NCBI GenBank assembly: GCA_023257035.1
Contig: JALRDI010000277.1
Location: 1-10,141 of the forward strand
Direction of reading: 5' to 3'
Source: Ilumatobacteraceae bacterium
Lineage (GTDB): Bacteria > Actinomycetota > Acidimicrobiia > Acidimicrobiales > Ilumatobacteraceae
Length of the DNA: 10,141 nucleotides
Under the pieces are notes generated by a model. It was given only the letters and a program-made list of their open reading frames with translations. It was not told the origin of the DNA and did no database searches. The stretch's first letter is position 1. Every line of letters begins with the position of its first letter. The position numbers were made by a program, and so were the translations under genes. This document shows, in pieces, positions 6,953 through 10,141 of the stretch.

Positions 6953-7483
6953 GTGAGTACCACTTCGCTCTTATCCGCATCAGTGATGGCGACCCCTGTT
7001 GGCGACCTTGTTGTCGTTGCCAGCGAACGATCGCTTCGAGGTGTTCTTTGGGGGGACGACGACAACGAATGGAAACGAGCAGCGATTGATCGCCAGGTCG
7101 TGACCTTTGAGCGCTCAAACGTCATTGACCAGACCATTTCGCAACTCTCCGAATATTTCGATGGCGCACGGCAACGCTTTGATCTGCCGCTCGAGCCGAT
7201 CGGTACTGCATTCCAGGCCATCGTCTGGAAATCGCTCACAAAGATCGAATTTGGGTCAACCGTGAGTTACTCAGAACAGTCCGAAACGATCGGGCGTCCG
7301 AGTGCAGTTCGGGCGGTCGCCTCAGCAAATGGCCGTAATCCGATTTCCATCGTTATTCCCTGTCACCGCGTGATCGCTGCATCCGGGGGGCTTGGCGGAT
7401 TCGCCGGAGGTCTCGACGCCAAGCGATGGCTACTCAACCATGAAGAGTCGATCAACGGTCAACTCGCTCGCGCTGCGTCGTGA
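6953..7483 (+). CDS. ogt: Methylated-DNA--protein-cysteine S-methyltransferase (Ogt-type)
   Basis: Suicide DNA-repair protein that moves the alkyl group from O6-methylguanine (and O4-methylthymine) to its own cysteine. With GTG 6953 the product has 176 residues, the normal size of stand-alone bacterial Ogt. The N-terminal RNase-H-like half begins VMATPVGDLVVVASE (11-25). The C-terminal half contains SYSEQSETIGRPSAVRAVAS (105-124, with arginine finger R120), ANGRNP (125-130, with hinge N129), the active-site IVIPCHRVI (C137) and GGFAGGLDAKRWLLNHE (147-163). All key residues are present. The frame is open up to a TTG at 6896, but that extension is not family-like; GTG 6983 or ATG 6986 would cut into the first strand. 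There is no helix-turn-helix or Ada domain, so it is not an Ada regulator. It faces away from the MMPL gene. Confidence 0.95.
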   Translation: MSTTSLLSASVMATPVGDLVVVASERSLRGVLWGDDDNEWKRAAIDRQVVTFERSNVIDQTISQLSEYFDGARQRFDLPLEPIGTAFQAIVWKSLTKIEFGSTVSYSEQSETIGRPSAVRAVASANGRNPISIVIPCHRVIAASGGLGGFAGGLDAKRWLLNHEESINGQLARAAS

Positions 7484-7595
7484 TCGTTTCGCGCCACGTC
7501 CTGCTGCTTGGAACGTTCGTCGGCGTTCTGCGTTTGTCAGCGTCGCGGTGGGCTCAATTCTCACCGTGGTGCTCACGCTCTGGGTTCTCAGTTAA
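7440..7595 (+). CDS. Possible tiny single-TM membrane protein
   Basis: A 51-residue frame beginning at ATG 7440, overlapping the end of ogt by 44 bases in another frame and ending 22 bases before the methyltransferase gene. Its first half is basic (RRDRFAPRPAAWNVRRRS) and its second half is one hydrophobic stretch, AFVSVAVGSILTVVLTLWVL, consistent with a positive-inside single-span protein. No family is recognised. A competing 42-codon frame starts at GTG 7480, overlapping the ogt stop, but it has no membrane-like or otherwise protein-like pattern. Existence rests only on the hydrophobicity pattern and the otherwise empty gap, so confidence is low. Confidence 0.38.
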   Translation: MKSRSTVNSLALRRDRFAPRPAAWNVRRRSAFVSVAVGSILTVVLTLWVLS

Positions 7596-7605
7596 CGCTG
7601 AGCAG

Positions 7606-7611
7606 TAACGT
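7606..7611 (+). promoter_or_regulatory. Possible -10 box for leaderless transcription of the methyltransferase gene
   Basis: TAACGT (TANNNT type) lies 6 bases before ATG 7618, so transcription could start at the start codon. No Shine-Dalgarno sequence is visible. No clear -35 box is found. Confidence 0.4.
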
Positions 7612-7617
7612 CGCAGC

Positions 7618-8412
7618 ATGAACAGTTCTGCTGCAAAGAAATGGGCGGACGACCTCGCATCGTGGGGAATCCCTGATCACATCTTGAGTGCTGCTCCACA
7701 GTCACCGTGGATTCACCCGGTGAGCAGCTTTACTCCGGAAGGAAACCTGTTCGTCGAAACACCATCTCGACTTCGCGCGCTCGAAGCGCTCGAGGGGCTC
7801 GACTTACCATCGGTCCTCGATGTCGGATGCGGTGGTGGGCGGGGCGTGTTTGGGCTCACTCCGCCGGCCACCATGGTCGTGGGTGTCGACCATCAACAAG
7901 GGATGCTCGACGTCGTCACCGACCAAGCACGCGAGCGCAATCTCGAGGTGCAGACAGTGCTCGGCAACTGGCCGGCGGTCGCCGACAACACACCGGTCTG
8001 CGATATCGCAATCTGCCACCACGTCGTCTACAACGTCGCAGATCTTGTTCCGTTCATTGAAGCCCTCACGAGCCATGCCCGGCGACGAGTTGTATTGGAA
8101 CTGCCGACCCGTCACCCGCTGAGCCACCTCAGCGATGCATGGAAACAGTTCTGGGACCTCGATCGGCCGACAGCCCCGACGTCTGATGATGCTCTAGCGG
8201 TTGTTCGGTTGACCGGGGTTGAAGCGAACCTTGAGGAGTTCGAGACCGTTGAACCAGCGCGTGATGTGACCGATCTTGACGTTGAACACATGCGGATACG
8301 TCTGTGCCTCACCGAGGACCGTGACGCAGAGATTCGCGAGTTTCTTGAACATCGTCAACCCAAGCCACGTGCGCTTGCGGCAATTTGGTGGGACGTCAAC
8401 TCGTACTTCTAG
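7618..8412 (+). CDS. Class I SAM-dependent methyltransferase
   Basis: A 264-residue soluble protein with a Rossmann-type SAM-binding fold. Motif I is SVLDVGCGGGRGVFGL (65-80), the glycine loop that holds S-adenosylmethionine. The acidic end of strand 2 is D91 in VVGVDHQQGML (87-97). Motif IV is CDIAICHHVVYNV (128-140), and the strand-5 region is RRRVVLELPTRHPLSHL (155-171). The N-terminal 50 residues, with several Trp and Pro, probably form a cap over substrate. HH in motif IV is common in small-molecule methyltransferases, but the substrate cannot be predicted. The gene follows the tiny membrane ORF by 22 bases and has its own candidate -10 box. It ends 43 bases before the cysteine-rich gene and 12 bases before the palindrome. 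Confidence 0.9.
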   Translation: MNSSAAKKWADDLASWGIPDHILSAAPQSPWIHPVSSFTPEGNLFVETPSRLRALEALEGLDLPSVLDVGCGGGRGVFGLTPPATMVVGVDHQQGMLDVVTDQARERNLEVQTVLGNWPAVADNTPVCDIAICHHVVYNVADLVPFIEALTSHARRRVVLELPTRHPLSHLSDAWKQFWDLDRPTAPTSDDALAVVRLTGVEANLEEFETVEPARDVTDLDVEHMRIRLCLTEDRDAEIREFLEHRQPKPRALAAIWWDVNSYF

Positions 8413-8424
8413 TACCTCAGAGTG

Positions 8425-8440
8425 AAATGTCCGGACATTT
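8425..8440. promoter_or_regulatory. Perfect 16-bp palindrome, probable operator
   Basis: AAATGTCCGGACATTT reads the same on both strands without a mismatch or spacer. It lies between the methyltransferase stop (8412) and a -10-like box (8443-8448), overlapping the spacer and part of the -35 region of that promoter. A dimeric repressor bound here would block RNA polymerase. It has no loop and no following T-run, so it is not an intrinsic terminator. The core TGTCCGGACA occurs only once in the window. I do not recognise the cognate regulator. Confidence 0.6.
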
Positions 8441-8442
8441 GA

Positions 8443-8448
8443 TAACAT
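8443..8448 (+). promoter_or_regulatory. Probable -10 box for leaderless transcription of the cysteine-rich gene
   Basis: TAACAT (TANNNT type) lies 7 bases before ATG 8456, the spacing that places the first transcribed base at the A of the start codon. No Shine-Dalgarno is present. The adjacent palindrome fits a regulated promoter. The transcript could continue into the crotonase and glcB genes. Confidence 0.5.
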
Positions 8449-8455
8449 GCGTGCC

Positions 8456-8614
8456 ATGTGTCGTCAAGTGACCTGCAAACAATGTGGAAAAGCCTCTTGG
8501 GCCGGCTGCGGAATGCATGTCGAACAAGTACTTGGCCACCTCAGCGCCGATGAGCGCTGTCAGGGCCACACTGAGCCAGCCCGCGCAAAGCGCCGCTGGT
8601 TCAGCCGGTCCTGA
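8456..8614 (+). CDS. Small cysteine-rich (zinc-ribbon-like) protein
   Basis: A 52-residue protein that a minimum-length ORF search would miss. It begins MCRQVTCKQCGKASWAGCG and has Cys at 2, 7, 10, 18 and 35 and His at 21, 28 and 38, so a bound zinc ion is likely. From memory, similar tiny proteins with an N-terminal MCR..TC..CGK..W.GCG..V motif are common in actinobacteria and have no assigned function; I could not verify this by search. The C-terminal 15 residues are basic (PARAKRRWFSRS). ATG 8456 is chosen because the family starts with MCR and because of the -10-like box 7 bases upstream; an in-frame ATG at 8447 would add MRA. The next gene starts 37 bases downstream on the same strand. 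The protein may bind metal or nucleic acid, but its role is unknown. Confidence 0.82.
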   Translation: MCRQVTCKQCGKASWAGCGMHVEQVLGHLSADERCQGHTEPARAKRRWFSRS

Positions 8615-8651
8615 CTTCAGTCGTTTCGCACGCGCATGGCACCCTTGTGTC

Positions 8652-9401
8652 ATGGGCATCAACGTCACGCGCTCGAACGCAATCGCAACAGTCACCCTTG
8701 ATCGGCAAGAAGCACTCAACGCTCTCACGCCGGCACTGCTCAGCGAACTCGCTGACGCGCTCGATGACGTAGCAGCCGACCCCGACATTCGCGTCGTGGT
8801 GCTCACCGGCGAGGGCCGAGCATTCTCTGCTGGCGTCGATCTGAAGGCACTTGCCGAAGAACCGCCAGCTGATGGCGATGTCTCCGGTGCCCTCAACAAC
8901 CCGGCACGCCGAGCCTGCGACGCTCTGTCACAAATGCCGAAGGTAACGATCGCTCGCGTCAACGGCTTCTGCTTCACTGGTGCACTCGAACTCGCTCTCG
9001 CCTGCGACCTCATGGTCGTCGCCGAAGAAGCAAAACTTGGCGACACCCACGCCAAATGGGGACTTCGCCCGACATGGGGTATGAGCGCACGACTCATGCG
9101 TGCGGTCGGCCCAGTTCGAGCACGCGAGCTCTCGTACACCGCCCGCACGTTCACCGGCCAAGAAGCGTACGAATACGGAGTTGCATCACACTGCGTGCCA
9201 CTCAGCAACCTTGATGCAACCGTCACAGAGCTTGCCACCGCCATTGCTGAAAACAGCCCCGAATCAATTGCCGCATATAAGGACTTGTACCTCAACCAGC
9301 AACAAGTCGGTGTACTTGAGGGGCTCTCATTTGAGTACAGCACGATGTACCCAATGGGCGACGCCGGTGGTCGTCTCGACGGATTCAGCAAGAGTTCATG
9401 A
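8652..9401 (+). CDS. Crotonase-fold (enoyl-CoA hydratase/isomerase family) protein
   Basis: A 249-residue CoA-ester enzyme of normal length for the family. Oxyanion-hole segments are GRAFSAGVDLKAL (55-67) and VNGFCFTGALELALACDL (103-120). Near the second acidic site is KLGDTHAKWGLRPTWGMSAR (128-147). In rat enoyl-CoA hydratase the catalytic pair is Glu144 and Glu164. By hand alignment E113 matches the first, but the second position is H133, so ordinary hydration of trans-2-enoyl-CoA is not assured. A DTHA.WG...TWGMS pattern is shared by a group of actinobacterial members annotated only as enoyl-CoA hydratase. ATG 8652 starts at the usual first strand; the frame is open upstream to 8484, but that region encodes the small cysteine protein in another frame. 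The last bases, ATGA, overlap the start of glcB, so the two are probably co-translated. Confidence 0.93.
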   Translation: MGINVTRSNAIATVTLDRQEALNALTPALLSELADALDDVAADPDIRVVVLTGEGRAFSAGVDLKALAEEPPADGDVSGALNNPARRACDALSQMPKVTIARVNGFCFTGALELALACDLMVVAEEAKLGDTHAKWGLRPTWGMSARLMRAVGPVRARELSYTARTFTGQEAYEYGVASHCVPLSNLDATVTELATAIAENSPESIAAYKDLYLNQQQVGVLEGLSFEYSTMYPMGDAGGRLDGFSKSS

Positions 9402-10141
9402 TGATGACCTCGCGCTCTCAACTTTCGATTGGTGCTGCTCTCGTCTCGTTCGCTGAGAACGAACTTCTTCCCGGCCTCAACATCACTGCCGATGACTTCT
9501 GGAGTGCTCTCAACACTCTCGTCAATGAGTTCTCCAGCGAAAACAGAGATCTATTAGATGAGCGCCAACGCTTGCAGAGCCTCATCGACACTTGGCATCG
9601 CGAGCACGGAAAAGGTGACCCTGACGCATATCGAGCATTCCTTGAATCGATCGGATACCTCGTTCCCCAAGGTGACTCATTCAATGTCACGACTGACGGC
9701 GTCGACCCAGAAATTGCCACCATTGCCGGCCCACAACTTGTTGTACCTGTCACCAACGCTCGCTACGCCATTAACGCGGTAAATGCGCGTTGGGGATCGC
9801 TCTACGACGCTCTCTACGGCACCGACGTTCTCGGCGACCTTCCACCTAGTGGCCCCTACAACGAGCAACGCGGGGCACAAGTCATCGACTACGCCCGAGG
9901 GCTACTCGATGACTGCGTACCACTTGAATCAGGTAGCCACCGTGGCTCTCTCAACTACCGCGTGTCAGGAACAACGCTGCTCGTTACCTGTAGCGATGGA
10001 CAAGAAGTTGCTGCGACGACACCGGTTGTTGGGTGGATTGGAGAACCTGACACTCCATCTGCGATCGTCGTCGAACACCACCGCCTCCACGTCCAGATCG
10101 TCATCGACCGCCAACACTCTGTCGGAGCAACCGACAGCGCC
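9398..10141 (+). CDS. glcB: Malate synthase G (3' end beyond window)
   Basis: Condenses glyoxylate with acetyl-CoA to give malate and CoA, the second step of the glyoxylate bypass and the route for glyoxylate from glycolate. The first 248 residues are present; full-length enzymes have about 720, so the catalytic TIM-barrel core is mostly outside the window. Family landmarks are ADDFWSALNTLVNEF (31-45), NRDLLDERQRLQSLIDTWHR (49-68), FLESIGYLVP (81-90), VDPEIATIAGPQLVVPVTNA (102-121), NARWGSLYDALYGTD (129-143) and YNEQRGAQVIDYARGLLDD (154-172). Length and landmarks show the G form, not the shorter A form. Three in-frame ATGs (9398, 9401, 9404) stand in tandem; ATG 9398 overlaps the crotonase stop as ATGA. 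No separate promoter is seen, so expression probably depends on the upstream genes. Confidence 0.97.
   Translation, partial: MMMTSRSQLSIGAALVSFAENELLPGLNITADDFWSALNTLVNEFSSENRDLLDERQRLQSLIDTWHREHGKGDPDAYRAFLESIGYLVPQGDSFNVTTDGVDPEIATIAGPQLVVPVTNARYAINAVNARWGSLYDALYGTDVLGDLPPSGPYNEQRGAQVIDYARGLLDDCVPLESGSHRGSLNYRVSGTTLLVTCSDGQEVAATTPVVGWIGEPDTPSAIVVEHHRLHVQIVIDRQHSVGATDSA

Noticed and set aside
8425..8440. Palindrome as an intrinsic terminator for the methyltransferase gene
   Set aside because: It has no loop, is AT-rich at the ends and is not followed by a T-run; an operator fits better.
8417..9421. Minus-strand open frame of 334 codons
   Set aside because: It is antisense to the crotonase gene and the cysteine-rich gene, both with clear motifs; the product is Ser/Arg-rich without a domain.
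1..10141. CRISPR array, tRNA, rRNA, insertion sequence, integron or prophage
   Set aside because: No direct-repeat arrays, cloverleaf-like or rRNA-like sequence, transposase, integrase or terminal inverted repeats were seen. The single MuF-like domain is inside a host-type gene and has no phage neighbours.

Overview
The window looks like chromosomal DNA of a high-GC actinobacterium, most likely of the Acidimicrobiia/Ilumatobacter type. This is an inference from gene content (UPF0182 protein, YlbL-like PDZ/Lon-C protein, DivIVA coiled-coil protein, MMPL transporter, small CGK-type cysteine protein, malate synthase G), dense packing and apparently leaderless starts. I ran no similarity search. 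There are no rRNA or tRNA genes, CRISPR arrays, insertion sequences or phage modules. Twelve protein-coding genes are called, two cut by the window edges, and no gene-free stretch exceeds about 160 bases.

Layout: (1) 1-3525, minus strand, an envelope cluster read right to left: a membrane-anchored PDZ + Lon-type serine protease (3525-2284), a DivIVA-like coiled-coil protein with a MuF/gp7-like cysteine C-terminus (2233-881), and a UPF0182 multipass membrane protein (869 to the left edge). (2) 3524-4457, plus strand, a two-TM small membrane protein followed one base later by a HEAT-repeat protein. (3) 6798-4447, minus strand, an MMPL/RND-type transporter whose 3' end overlaps the HEAT gene. 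(4) 6953-8412, plus strand, a methylated-DNA-cysteine methyltransferase (ogt), a doubtful tiny membrane ORF and a SAM-dependent methyltransferase. (5) 8456 to the right edge, plus strand, a 52-residue cysteine-rich protein, a crotonase-fold protein and malate synthase G (glcB). A perfect 16-bp palindrome and a -10-like box lie directly upstream of this last group.

How the genes fit together: the PDZ/Lon-C and UPF0182 genes are neighbours in mycobacteria too (Rv3194c and Rv3193c), so the DivIVA-MuF gene between them looks like a lineage-specific insertion into a conserved envelope locus. The crotonase and glcB genes overlap by four bases (ATGA) and are probably co-translated, linking acyl-CoA and glyoxylate/acetyl-CoA metabolism. 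The palindrome may be an operator for that run of genes.

The most unusual observation is the DivIVA-MuF fusion. Next are the palindromic operator with the small cysteine protein, and the divergent pair of genes whose start codons share one CATG.
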